From Rhizorhabdus sp. (GTDB lineage Bacteria > Pseudomonadota > Alphaproteobacteria > Sphingomonadales > Sphingomonadaceae), in NCBI GenBank assembly GCA_004297635.1, contig SCUQ01000210.1, positions 1 through 7,466 on the forward strand: a stretch of 7,466 nucleotides of DNA. The letters are read 5' to 3'. The position numbers and the translations under genes were made by a program. The notes under the pieces were generated by a model that saw only the letters and a list, made by a program, of their open reading frames with translations, made no database searches and was not told the DNA's origin. This document shows, piece by piece, positions 1 to 7,466 of the stretch (positions are counted from its first letter, which is position 1; each line of letters begins with the position of its first letter).

Positions 1-1
1 T

Positions 2-142
2 GACGAAAAACTCGGCGGATATGTCGTGGGTATCAAGAAGGAAGCGCTGGAGACCGGCCCCAGCTTCGGACGCGACAAGATGCCGGCCTTCGATCGCGCC
101 TATGGAATGGGGGTATATGGCCATTATGGCGTGCCCTTTTGA
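2..142 (+). CDS. PRC-barrel domain-containing protein, C-terminal 46 residues only (5' partial)
   Basis: The reading frame enters from the left edge and ends at the TGA at 140-142. The visible residues begin DEKLGGYVVGI, continue with a Glu-Ala-Leu-Glu stretch and a Pro-Ser-Phe segment (PSFGRD), and end YGHYGVPF. This order (a short GGYVVG strand, an acidic helix, a P-S/T-aromatic segment, then a tyrosine-rich YGxYGVP tail) resembles the end of PRC-barrel domain proteins, which are small stress- or membrane-associated proteins related to the H subunit of the photosynthetic reaction centre. The family call comes from remembered pattern, not alignment, and the PRC barrel core lies outside the window, so the role cannot be given. 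The gene converges on the YihY-type gene with 11 bases between stop codons. The tail lacks the PYW ending common in relatives and stops at VPF, which may be normal variation. Confidence 0.65.
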   Translation, partial: DEKLGGYVVGIKKEALETGPSFGRDKMPAFDRAYGMGVYGHYGVPF

Positions 143-153
143 TGGAGCGCGGC

Positions 154-1149
154 TCAATCCGGGTCCTGCCCGCCTTGCGGGGCGTCTTGAACCGCGGCGC
201 TCATGTCGGCGACGGTGGCGCCTCGCCGGCCCATCGTCCGCGGCCGACCCGTGGTGGTGTCCACCGCGGTCTGACGCTCGGTTTCGGCGTTGACCAGTCC
301 GCCGATCAGCACGGCATAGGCGGAGATGTACAGCCACATGATGAGGACGACGATGGCGCTCAGCGAACCATAGGTCGCGTCATAGCCGGCGAAGTGCGAC
401 GCGTAGAAACCGAAGCCCAGGGTAGCGAGCAGCCACAGCACCGTCGCCAGGACGGCGCCGACACTGAGCCACTGCCATCGCGCATTGGCGCGATAGGGCG
501 CGAAGCGGTAGGTCGCCCCGATCGTCGCGCTGGCGAGGAGGCCGGCGATGGCCCATGTCACGATGCGCACCAGCGCCGCTGCGACCGGCCCGATGCCGCT
601 GATGAGATCCTGGACAAAGCCGAGCACCGACGCCGCCAGCACGCCGGCGATCCCGACCAGGACGGCGCCGATAGCCAGAACCGCGGACACGCCGGTGCTG
701 CGCAATATCCCCCTGCGGTCTTCCTGTTCATAGATGACATTGAGCGCGCTCATCATACCGCCCGATGCCCGGCTCGCGCCGAACACCGATACGATCAGCG
801 CGACGATCAGGCCGATCCCTTTCTTGTCGGCGGCAGTGGTGGTGAGCGACATCAACTGATCGTAGATCAGCTTCGCCGCATCGGCCGGGACCAGATCGAT
901 GATCATCCGCATATGCTGGGCGACGATCGCGGGATCGGCGATGAGGCCATAGGTCATGACCAGGGCGCCGAGCAGCGGAACGAAGGACAGGAAGACATAG
1001 AAGGCCACCCCGCCGGCCATCAGCCCGAGATTGTGGCGGCCACTGTTCACCCAGACCCTGCCGAGAATGGCGCGCCAGGCCGGCCACCCCAGCTGCCGCG
1101 GGCTCTCGGCGGCGGCGCCGAGGTCGATCTCATTCTGTCTCATGCCCAT
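154..1149 (-). CDS. YihY/virulence factor BrkB family inner-membrane protein
   Basis: A complete 331-residue polytopic membrane protein. Six hydrophobic segments lie at about residues 42-66, 112-133, 153-178, 188-213, 225-250 and 263-288, the usual topology of the YihY/BrkB (formerly 'ribonuclease BN') family, whose usual length is near 300. Family hallmarks are the first-helix segment AGGVAFYVFLSFVPLL (45-60) and the C-terminal block YGSLSAIVVLIMWLY (260-274), followed by GGLVNAE (283-289). The N-terminus and the polar, disordered-looking tail after residue 290 are probably cytoplasmic. The frame is open upstream to 1287, but I chose the ATG at 1149-1147. It has a GGGAG ribosome-binding site 7 bases upstream, and the conserved region begins soon after it; the longer form would overlap the divergent tamA start and adds a low-complexity, unconserved-looking leader. 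ATG codons at 1194 and 1143 are alternatives. The molecular function of the family is unsettled; the old RNase BN assignment was an error. Confidence 0.94.
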   Translation of the reverse strand: MGMRQNEIDLGAAAESPRQLGWPAWRAILGRVWVNSGRHNLGLMAGGVAFYVFLSFVPLLGALVMTYGLIADPAIVAQHMRMIIDLVPADAAKLIYDQLMSLTTTAADKKGIGLIVALIVSVFGASRASGGMMSALNVIYEQEDRRGILRSTGVSAVLAIGAVLVGIAGVLAASVLGFVQDLISGIGPVAAALVRIVTWAIAGLLASATIGATYRFAPYRANARWQWLSVGAVLATVLWLLATLGFGFYASHFAGYDATYGSLSAIVVLIMWLYISAYAVLIGGLVNAETERQTAVDTTTGRPRTMGRRGATVADMSAAVQDAPQGGQDPD

Positions 1150-1280
1150 GGTGTCGCTCCCGAAGGCCAAACGCGCGACCAGACGGAAAGTCATGAGAAT
1201 TTCTTGGCGACTGGAACCCGGGCGGGATCCGACCTTTGAGCATGATGGACAATATCGGCGCTCGGCCGTGCCGGCGACCG
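1150..1280. other. Divergent intergenic region between the YihY-type gene and tamA
   Basis: About 130 bases between the preferred starts of two divergent genes, so it should hold promoters for both directions. I looked for sigma70-like -35/-10 pairs with 16-18 base spacing on both strands and found only weak matches, for example TTGGCG at 1204 on the plus strand with no good -10. No convincing operator palindrome, riboswitch or terminator was seen. If tamA starts at 1236, 1242 or 1245 instead of 1281, the region shrinks to about 90 bases. Confidence 0.5.
1157..1161 (-). promoter_or_regulatory. Ribosome-binding site deciding the YihY-type start
   Basis: Read on the minus strand this is GGGAG, with 7 bases between it and the ATG at 1149-1147. 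It is the clearest Shine-Dalgarno-like sequence among the candidate starts. The ATG at 1194 has only a weak AAGAAA-like purine run upstream. Confidence 0.6.
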
Positions 1281-3332
1281 ATGACAAAAGGGGCGTCCTT
1301 GCGATCAGTGTCGAGATGGCTGGTTTCTACCGTGAGCATTGCGCTGGCGCCGACAGCGCATGCCCAAAGCACATCCGACGACCGACTGCTGAGCGATCCT
1401 GCCTTCGAGCAGAGCCTGCCGCCGCTCCTGTCCGCGCCGGCGCCCGGACCGGGGTCATCGTCGTCGAACGGCGACACCGTCGCGGAACCCGTTGCCGATC
1501 TCCCCGCCGACCCGGCCCTGACCGCCCCGCTCGCGCCGATCGCGACATTCGACGCCGCGCCGCCGCCGGAGATCGACGTCGCATCGGAAAAATTGCCCGA
1601 GATTCGCTATACGCTGGTGGTCAAGGGCCTCAAGCCGGTCGGCCTGGACGACGCGTTTCGCGACCTTTCCGCCCTGCTCCAGGACGGCAGACGCGCCGCC
1701 AATGCCGCCCAGGTCTCCGCGCGCGCCGATGAGGATGTCCAGCTCGCCGAGCGGTTGATGCGCAGCGAAGGCTATTATGACGGCATCGCCACCGTAGCGA
1801 TCGACACGCTGCCCAATGCGACCAACAGCCTGACGGTCGAGCTTAGCGCGACGCCGGGGCCGCGCTATCATCTGGGCAGGATCGCCATCACCGGCGCTCC
1901 GCCCGAACCGACCGCGCTGGCCCGCAAGGCGCTGACGCTCGACACCGGCGATCCGATCGTCGCGGCGGACGTGCAGAGCGCGGAAGCCGCCATCTCGTTG
2001 CGGCTGCCGGAAGCCGGCTATCCCTTTGTCGAGGTCGGTCAGCGCGACATCCTGCTCGACGATCGCGACCATCAAGGCGATTACACGCTGCCGATCATTT
2101 CGGGCCCCAAATCACGCTTCGGCGCGATCCGCACCGAGGGCGATCCCGTGTTCACGCCCGAGCATCTGACCCTGATCAGCCGCTTCGACAAAGGCGAGAT
2201 ATATGACAGCCGCCAGGTCGACGACCTGCGACAGGCATTGGTCGCGACCAGCTTGCTCGCGACCAATGCCATCGAGCCGGTCAAAACCGGCCAGACGGCG
2301 GCGGACGGCTCGGCGATCGTCGATGTCCTGGTCCGCCAGACGAAGGGGCCCGCGCGGCAGCTGGCCGGGAGCGCGGGCTATGGCACCGGGGAGGGAATCA
2401 AGCTCACCGGATCGTGGACGCACCGCAATCTGTTTCCGCCCGAAGGCGCGCTGACGGTGGAGGCGGTGGCGGGCACGCAGCAACAGAGCCTCGGCACGAC
2501 CTTCCGGCGGTCGAATGCCGGGCAGCGCGATCGCAGTTTCGCGCTCGGCGCGTCGGTCGCACGCCAGGATTTCGACGCCTACAACGCCCAGACGATTACG
2601 CTTACAGGCAGCCTCTCGCGCCAGAGCACGCCGATCTTCCAGAAGCGCTGGACCTGGAGCATCGGCGGCGAACTGATCGCGACGCGCGAAACACCGTTCG
2701 AGGCGGCGACGCTCGATCGCGACCGCAAGACCTATTTCATCGCGGCCATTCCGCTCCAGCTCGGCTATGACCGCTCGAACAGCCAGCTCGATCCGACCAA
2801 GGGCTTCCGCCTGAGCGCTCGGTTCAGCCCGGAGGCGCAGAAGCGCAGCGGCGGCGGCTTCGACGGCTATGCCCGCATTCTCACCGAAGGCAGCCTCTAT
2901 TATCCGCTGAGCGAGGCGCTGACGCTGGCCGGACGCGCGCGCGTCGGATCGATCCTGGGCGCGGCGCGCGACGATATCGCGCCGTCCCGCCGCTATTATG
3001 CGGGCGGCGGCGGTTCGGTGCGCGGCTTCGGCTATCAGGAGCTCGGCCCGAAGGATATCGATGACAAGCCGATCGGCGGCCGATCGCTGACCGAATTCGC
3101 GATCGAGGCGCGCTACCGTTTCGGCAATTACGGGATCGTGCCGTTCTTCGACGCCGGCCGGGTCGGCGAGGCATCGACGCCGTCGCTCAAGAACATGCGA
3201 TACGGCGCCGGCATCGGCGTGCGCTACTACACCAATTTCGGCCCGTTCAGGATCGATGTGGCAACACCGATCAACCGGCAGCCTGGTGAATCGAAGATCG
3301 CCCTCTATATATCCATCGGACAGGCATTCTGA
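1281..3332 (+). CDS. tamA: TamA-like Omp85/BamA-superfamily outer-membrane assembly protein
   Basis: Outer-membrane subunit of the translocation and assembly module. From the ATG at 1281 it has 683 residues. A signal peptide covers residues 1-28: basic n-region with K3, R8 and R12, hydrophobic core WLVSTVSIALAP, and an AHA-Q cleavage site. A Pro/Ala-rich, probably disordered stretch (about 29-105) comes next, then three POTRA-like segments at about 107-190, 195-275 and 277-352, and a C-terminal beta-barrel from about 360. The barrel holds the Omp85 loop-6 signature VRGF at 580-583, preceded by a glycine run, then FFDAGRVG, GPFRIDVATP, and a terminal phenylalanine typical of outer-membrane proteins. 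Three POTRAs fit TamA better than BamA, which usually has five, and the coupled tamB-like gene supports this. The frame is open from a TTG at 1236, with ATGs at 1242 and 1245; none has a strong ribosome-binding site. I prefer 1281 because it gives a normal-length n-region. E. coli TamA is about 577 residues, and the linker accounts for most of the extra length. Confidence 0.93.
   Translation: MTKGASLRSVSRWLVSTVSIALAPTAHAQSTSDDRLLSDPAFEQSLPPLLSAPAPGPGSSSSNGDTVAEPVADLPADPALTAPLAPIATFDAAPPPEIDVASEKLPEIRYTLVVKGLKPVGLDDAFRDLSALLQDGRRAANAAQVSARADEDVQLAERLMRSEGYYDGIATVAIDTLPNATNSLTVELSATPGPRYHLGRIAITGAPPEPTALARKALTLDTGDPIVAADVQSAEAAISLRLPEAGYPFVEVGQRDILLDDRDHQGDYTLPIISGPKSRFGAIRTEGDPVFTPEHLTLISRFDKGEIYDSRQVDDLRQALVATSLLATNAIEPVKTGQTAADGSAIVDVLVRQTKGPARQLAGSAGYGTGEGIKLTGSWTHRNLFPPEGALTVEAVAGTQQQSLGTTFRRSNAGQRDRSFALGASVARQDFDAYNAQTITLTGSLSRQSTPIFQKRWTWSIGGELIATRETPFEAATLDRDRKTYFIAAIPLQLGYDRSNSQLDPTKGFRLSARFSPEAQKRSGGGFDGYARILTEGSLYYPLSEALTLAGRARVGSILGAARDDIAPSRRYYAGGGGSVRGFGYQELGPKDIDDKPIGGRSLTEFAIEARYRFGNYGIVPFFDAGRVGEASTPSLKNMRYGAGIGVRYYTNFGPFRIDVATPINRQPGESKIALYISIGQAF
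3322..3324 (+). promoter_or_regulatory. Ribosome-binding site for tamB inside the end of tamA
   Basis: AGG within a GGACAGG purine-rich stretch, 7 bases ahead of the ATG at 3332. It lies inside the last codons of tamA, which supports both this tamB start and translational coupling. Confidence 0.55.
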
Positions 3333-6300
3333 TGGCCGGGCATGTCGCCCCGCCCGAGCCGCGCCCGCGCTGGAAGGCGATCGCCAAGGGGATCGGGATC
3401 GCGCTTGGCATCTTGGCAGTGCTCGCTTCGGCACTCGTCATCATCATCGACAGCGGTCCGGGACGGCGCTTCGTCGCCAGCCAGGTCCTTCCCTATGAAA
3501 CCGAATCCGGCCTGGCCATCGACGTCGGCCGGATCGATGGCTCGCTCTATGGCCGGATGACGCTTCACGACATTCGCCTTTCCGACACCCAGGGCGTGTT
3601 CGCGGCCGCGGGCGCGGTCACGATCGACTGGCGGCCCTTCGCCTATCTTCGCCAGGGCAAGATCGATGTTCGCGAACTGGCCTCACCCGTGGTCCGCCTG
3701 CAGCGGCTGCCCGTTCTCCGGTCCGTGCCGTCGGACCCCGACGCACCGCTCCTGCCCGATATCGACATCGCCTTGCAGCGGCTGCGCATCGACCGGATCG
3801 TCATCGGACCGGCGATCACCGGCAAACGCCATATCGCGCGATTGGCCGGCTCGGCCGACATCGCCGACGGCCGCGCCCGGATCGACCTCGATGCGCGGAC
3901 GCTCACCAGTCCCGGTGTGGCCGGCGGCGACATTCTGACGGTGCGGCTCGATGCCGTGCCCGCCGCCAACCGGCTGCTGATCGATGCCGCCCTGACCGCG
4001 CCGCGTGGCGGGCTCGTCGAGCGCTATACGCGGCTCGGCACGTCGGTGGCGCTCACCCTCAACGGCCGTGGCGACTGGCAGGCGTGGAACGGCGCCTTGA
4101 CGGGCCGCGCGGGCGATGACGCGCTCGCCGACCTCACGCTCACCGCCCGCAACGGGCGCTTCGCGCTCAAGGGCGATGCGATGCCCGGCGCGATCCTGGC
4201 GGGCCCTGCAGCGCGGCTGGCGGCACCCAAAATGTCGATCGATCTGTCCGCGGCGTTGAGCGAACGGCGCGCCGATCTGCGCATCGCGGCGCGATCGAGC
4301 GCGCTCGCGCTTCAGGGCGCGGGGCTGGTCGATCTCGGGCGCAATCGCTTCGACGATCTCAAATTCTCCGCGCGGCTGCTGACGCCCGGCGCGATCGCCG
4401 ACAATGTGCGCGGCCGCGACATAGCGCTCAGCGCTGCCCTCGACGGCCCGTTCGCGACACCCGCGATCGCCTATCGCCTGTCGGCGGCGTCGATCGGCTT
4501 CGGTGCGATGGGGGTCGAGGGGCTGCACGCCGGGGGACGCGCGACGATCGACGCCGATCATATCCGCATCCCGCTCAAAGCGACGGCCCGCCGCGTGACC
4601 GGGCTCAACGCCGCCGCCGGCGGCCTCCTGACCAATCTCGCGATCAATGGCGATCTGGCCTGGTCGGACGGCCGGCTGCTTTCCGACAATCTCCGGCTGA
4701 AATCCGCGCAGATCGATGCGACCGCGATCATCCTCGTCGATCCCGCCGAGGGCCGCTACACCGGCGCCATCAAAGGTCGGGTCAACGACTATCGCATCGA
4801 TGGACTGGGCCGCATCAGCCTCGTGACCGATGCCAAGCTCGTGCCGGGTGCCAAGGGCGGCTTCGGCATCCAGGGCGTGTTCCGCCTCGCGACCCGCAGC
4901 CTCGACAATGCGGCCTTGCGCGACACGCTCGGGGGCAATGCGGTGACGACCGCGCGCTTCGGCTTCGACGAGAATGGCACGGTGTCGCTGACGGGCCTCC
5001 GCATGCGGGCGCCCGCCTTCGCGATCACCCGCGGCGGCGGTCGCTACAATATCGACACGGGCCGGATCGCCTTCACCGCGCAGGGGACGTCGAAGCTCTA
5101 CGGCCCGCTTTCCGTTACCGCATCGGGGACGCTGGAGCGTCCGCTCGTCCGGTTGAAGGCGGCCCGGCCCGGCCTTGGCGTCGATCTCCGCGATCTGAGT
5201 GCCGAACTGCGCGGCGTTCCCGCCGGCTATGCGATCCGCGCAAACGCCCGGTCGGCCTATGGGCCGCTCAGCGCCAACCTGCTCGTGCGCAGCGGACGCG
5301 GGCCGCTCGCGATCGAGGTCGGCCAGGCCAGCTTCGCCGGGGTCGATCTGCAGGGCAGGCTCGTCCAGACCCCCGGCGGACCATTCGCCGGCACGCTGAC
5401 CATGGCGGGATCGGGACTGAACGGCACCGTCCGTCTCGCCGCCGCCGATGCCGACCAGCGCGCCGATATCGCCCTGAGCGCCCGTGCGGCGCGCCTTCCG
5501 GGCTCCGTGCCCATCGCCATCGGCTCGGGCGATGCGACCGCACGCGTGCTGATGACAGCCAAGGGGCCATCGATCACCGGCCGCTTCGCGCTGCAGGACG
5601 TCCGCCAGGGCGAGTCGATGCTGAGCCGCGCGCAGGGCCGGGTCGCCTATGCCGGCGGGCAGGGCGATGTCGCGCTCGTCGCCAGCGGCCGCAGCGGGGT
5701 TCCGTTCGATGTCCAGATGCAGGCGTCGCTTGCGCCGACGCGCATTGTCGCCAACGCCAAGGGCCGCGCCAACGGCGTGACCTTCGCGCTCGCCGCGCCC
5801 GCCGTCGCCACCAAGACCGGTTCGACCTGGACGCTGCAGCCCGCCACCCTCGTCGTGCCGCAGGGCAAGGTCGAGCTGGGCGGCAGCTATGGCGCCGCGA
5901 CCACGCTCCGCGCGCGCCTGTCCGACATGGATGTCTCGGTCGCCCAGGCCTTCCTGCCCGGGCTCCGGCTGGGCGGTAGGGCGACCGGGACCATCGACTA
6001 CAGCCTGGCCGCCGGGGCGGCGGTACCGACGGCGAGGGTGCGCCTCGACATCGCGCGCTTCACCCGTACGGCCGCCTATGTCGTCTCGGCGCCGGTCGAT
6101 ATCGCGATGCTCGGCACGCTCGATTCCGGCGGCGGCGATATTCGCGCCCTGATCCGGCGGGGTGGCGGCACAGTCGGCCGGCTGCAGGCGCGGCTCGCCC
6201 CGCTCGGCCCCGGTGCCACCCTGTCCGACCGGCTGTTCGATGCGCCGCTATCGGGCGGCATCCGCTACAACGGCCCGGCCGACATATTGTGGACGCTGAC

Positions 6301-7466
6301 CGGTATCGCCGGGCAGACGGTGAGCGGTTCGGTCGCGCTCGGCGCCGATTTCGGCGGCCGGCTGGAAGCGCCGACACTCAACGGCGTGGTCCGCGCGAAT
6401 GCGCTGCGGTACGAGAACGAGACCTATGGCACCGTGATTTCGAACATCGCCCTGGACGGCCGCTTCACCCAGTCTTCACTGCGCATCCTGTCGCTCACGG
6501 GCAGGGCCGGCAGCGGGACGATCAGCGCCAGCGGGACGATCGGGCTCGACGCGGCCCGGGGCTTTCCGGTCGATCTCAAGGCCGAGCTGCGCCGCGCCCA
6601 GCTGGCGCGCAGCGATGCCCTGGGCGCGACCGTCTCGGGCATGATAGCGATCACCAACAGCAGGGATGCCGGCGGGCTGATCAAGGGCGAGCTGACCATT
6701 CCCGAGGCGCGCTACGAGATCATTCGCCAGGGAGCGGCCGACGTGCCCGAGCTGACCGGCGTCCGCCGCCGCACCGATCAGCCGCCCAAGCCGGGCGCGG
6801 CCGACGCCAACGGACTTCCGAGCCTGTGGAAGCTCGATATCCGGATCCGGGCCGACAACCGGATTTTCGTCAGCGGGATGGGCCTGGAAGCCGAATGGGC
6901 GACCGATCTGAGGGTCCGCGGCAGTGCCGGCGATCCGCGGGTCATCGGCAGATTGTCGATCGTACGGGGCACCTATAGTTTCGCCGGGCGGCGCTTCGAC
7001 CTTGCCCAGGATGGCGAGGTCCGGTTCGAAGGGGGGGCGGTCAACGATCCGCAGCTCGACCTGTCGGCCAGCACCAGCGTTCAGGGCCTGACCGCGACGA
7101 TCAACATTGGCGGCCATGCGCTCAATCCGCAGGTCAGCTTCAGCTCGACCCCGACGTTGCCGCAGGACGAGGTCCTGTCCCGGCTGCTGTTCGGAAGCTC
7201 GGTCACGTCGCTGTCGCCGACCCAGGCGATCCAGCTGGCCGCCGCACTCAATTCGCTGCGCGGCTCGGGCGGCGGTCTCAACCCGCTCGGCAAGCTGCGC
7301 TCGGCCTCGGGGATCGACCGGCTGCGCGTATTGGGCGCCGACAAGACCGCCGGGCGCGGGACCGCGCTCGCCGCCGGTCAATATATCTCCAATGACATCT
7401 ATGTGGAGATCATCACCGACGCGCGCGGGTTTACGGCGACCCAGATCGAAGTCGCCATTTCGAAAG
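3332..7466 (+). CDS. tamB: TamB-like translocation and assembly module inner-membrane protein (3' partial)
   Basis: I translated this frame codon by codon; it has no stop or frameshift and runs off the window, giving 1378 full codons. The ATG shares its first base with the last base of the tamA stop (TGATG overlap). The N-terminus has a short basic cytoplasmic stretch (R11, R13, K15, K19), one membrane anchor at about 20-39, then DSGPGRRF (40-47), the usual juxtamembrane motif of TamB proteins. The rest is a long, repetitive beta-strand-rich periplasmic domain typical of the AsmA-like superfamily. The C-terminal TamB (DUF490) domain covers about 1040 to the end, with IPEARYEI (1123-1130), GTYSFAGRRF (from 1213) and LPQDEVLSRLLFG (1276-1288). 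The last residues, TATQIEVAISK, match a point close to the family C-terminus, so perhaps 20-40 residues are missing. TamB partners TamA in outer-membrane protein biogenesis and is implicated in phospholipid transport across the periplasm. A short Pro-rich linker (about 1148-1160) interrupts the conserved domain. Confidence 0.95.
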   Translation, partial: MAGHVAPPEPRPRWKAIAKGIGIALGILAVLASALVIIIDSGPGRRFVASQVLPYETESGLAIDVGRIDGSLYGRMTLHDIRLSDTQGVFAAAGAVTIDWRPFAYLRQGKIDVRELASPVVRLQRLPVLRSVPSDPDAPLLPDIDIALQRLRIDRIVIGPAITGKRHIARLAGSADIADGRARIDLDARTLTSPGVAGGDILTVRLDAVPAANRLLIDAALTAPRGGLVERYTRLGTSVALTLNGRGDWQAWNGALTGRAGDDALADLTLTARNGRFALKGDAMPGAILAGPAARLAAPKMSIDLSAALSERRADLRIAARSSALALQGAGLVDLGRNRFDDLKFSARLLTPGAIADNVRGRDIALSAALDGPFATPAIAYRLSAASIGFGAMGVEGLHAGGRATIDADHIRIPLKATARRVTGLNAAAGGLLTNLAINGDLAWSDGRLLSDNLRLKSAQIDATAIILVDPAEGRYTGAIKGRVNDYRIDGLGRISLVTDAKLVPGAKGGFGIQGVFRLATRSLDNAALRDTLGGNAVTTARFGFDENGTVSLTGLRMRAPAFAITRGGGRYNIDTGRIAFTAQGTSKLYGPLSVTASGTLERPLVRLKAARPGLGVDLRDLSAELRGVPAGYAIRANARSAYGPLSANLLVRSGRGPLAIEVGQASFAGVDLQGRLVQTPGGPFAGTLTMAGSGLNGTVRLAAADADQRADIALSARAARLPGSVPIAIGSGDATARVLMTAKGPSITGRFALQDVRQGESMLSRAQGRVAYAGGQGDVALVASGRSGVPFDVQMQASLAPTRIVANAKGRANGVTFALAAPAVATKTGSTWTLQPATLVVPQGKVELGGSYGAATTLRARLSDMDVSVAQAFLPGLRLGGRATGTIDYSLAAGAAVPTARVRLDIARFTRTAAYVVSAPVDIAMLGTLDSGGGDIRALIRRGGGTVGRLQARLAPLGPGATLSDRLFDAPLSGGIRYNGPADILWTLTGIAGQTVSGSVALGADFGGRLEAPTLNGVVRANALRYENETYGTVISNIALDGRFTQSSLRILSLTGRAGSGTISASGTIGLDAARGFPVDLKAELRRAQLARSDALGATVSGMIAITNSRDAGGLIKGELTIPEARYEIIRQGAADVPELTGVRRRTDQPPKPGAADANGLPSLWKLDIRIRADNRIFVSGMGLEAEWATDLRVRGSAGDPRVIGRLSIVRGTYSFAGRRFDLAQDGEVRFEGGAVNDPQLDLSASTSVQGLTATINIGGHALNPQVSFSSTPTLPQDEVLSRLLFGSSVTSLSPTQAIQLAAALNSLRGSGGGLNPLGKLRSASGIDRLRVLGADKTAGRGTALAAGQYISNDIYVEIITDARGFTATQIEVAISK
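6511..6541 (+). repeat. Short direct repeat within tamB (13 bp, two copies, 18-base period)
   Basis: CAGCGGGACGATC occurs at 6511-6523 and again at 6529-6541, six codons apart and in frame. It encodes GSGTISASGTIG, two successive copies of an S-G-T-I strand element. This fits the repetitive beta-strand architecture of the TamB periplasmic domain and is probably a protein-level repeat, not a mobile or regulatory element. Confidence 0.6.

Noticed and set aside
169..181. CCCGC-CTT-GCGGG hairpin just past the convergent stop codons, as a possible terminator
   Set aside because: The perfect stem is only 5 bp, there is no T-tract on either side, and it lies inside the 3' coding end of the YihY-type gene.
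1204..1232. TTGGCG as a possible -35 box for a tamA promoter
   Set aside because: No acceptable -10 hexamer lies 16-18 bases downstream; such hexamers occur by chance and I could not support a promoter call.
139..1239. A 366-codon plus-strand open frame opposite the YihY-type gene
   Set aside because: Its translation is rich in Arg, Asp, Gln, His and Gly with no recognisable domain or hydrophobic pattern, whereas the opposite strand gives a clear six-helix membrane protein. Long antisense frames are expected at this GC content.
1195..1287. N-terminally extended YihY-type protein starting at 1287
   Set aside because: The added residues include an atypical Cys/Ser/Arg-rich leader, the gene would overlap the divergent tamA start, and a good ribosome-binding site exists for the ATG at 1149.
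2112..3434. A 440-codon minus-strand open frame opposite the tamA barrel
   Set aside because: The translation is low-complexity Arg/Ala-rich sequence typical of an antisense shadow in high-GC DNA, and the plus strand encodes an unmistakable Omp85 barrel.
3683..4561. A 292-codon minus-strand open frame opposite tamB
   Set aside because: Arg/Gly/Asp-rich translation with no domain signal. The plus-strand tamB frame is continuous through it. The same applies to the minus-strand frame at 6476-7381.

Overview
The window is a high-GC stretch from what is most likely an alphaproteobacterium of the Sphingomonadales type. This rests on the composition and on the form of the TamA and TamB proteins; no rRNA or other taxonomic marker is present. 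Coding density is near complete. I see no mobile element, tRNA, CRISPR array or other sign of recent transfer.

Layout from left to right: (1) bases 2-142 hold the last 46 codons of a plus-strand gene whose end resembles the C-terminus of PRC-barrel domain proteins. (2) A complete minus-strand gene for a YihY/BrkB-family inner-membrane protein follows (154-1149). It converges on the first gene with only 11 bases between the stops. (3) A gap of about 130 bases (1150-1280) separates that gene from the next, divergent one and must hold the promoters for both directions. (4) A plus-strand tamA-like gene (1281-3332) encodes an Omp85-family outer-membrane protein with a signal peptide, a Pro/Ala-rich linker, three POTRA-like segments and a 16-stranded-type barrel with the VRGF motif. 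(5) A tamB-like gene starts on the last base of the tamA stop codon (3332) and stays open to the end of the window. It gives at least 1378 residues and lacks only a short C-terminal tail.

The core of the window is thus a translationally coupled tamA-tamB operon. TamA sits in the outer membrane. TamB is anchored in the inner membrane and spans the periplasm as a long beta-rich, groove-like protein of the AsmA-like superfamily. Together they form the translocation and assembly module, implicated in outer-membrane protein insertion and in phospholipid movement to the outer membrane. The YihY-type gene is transcribed away from this operon and is a membrane protein without a settled biochemical function. 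I find no convincing sign of an undescribed system here. The most useful observations concern start-site choice, the long linker ahead of the TamA POTRA domains, and the tight coupling of the pair.
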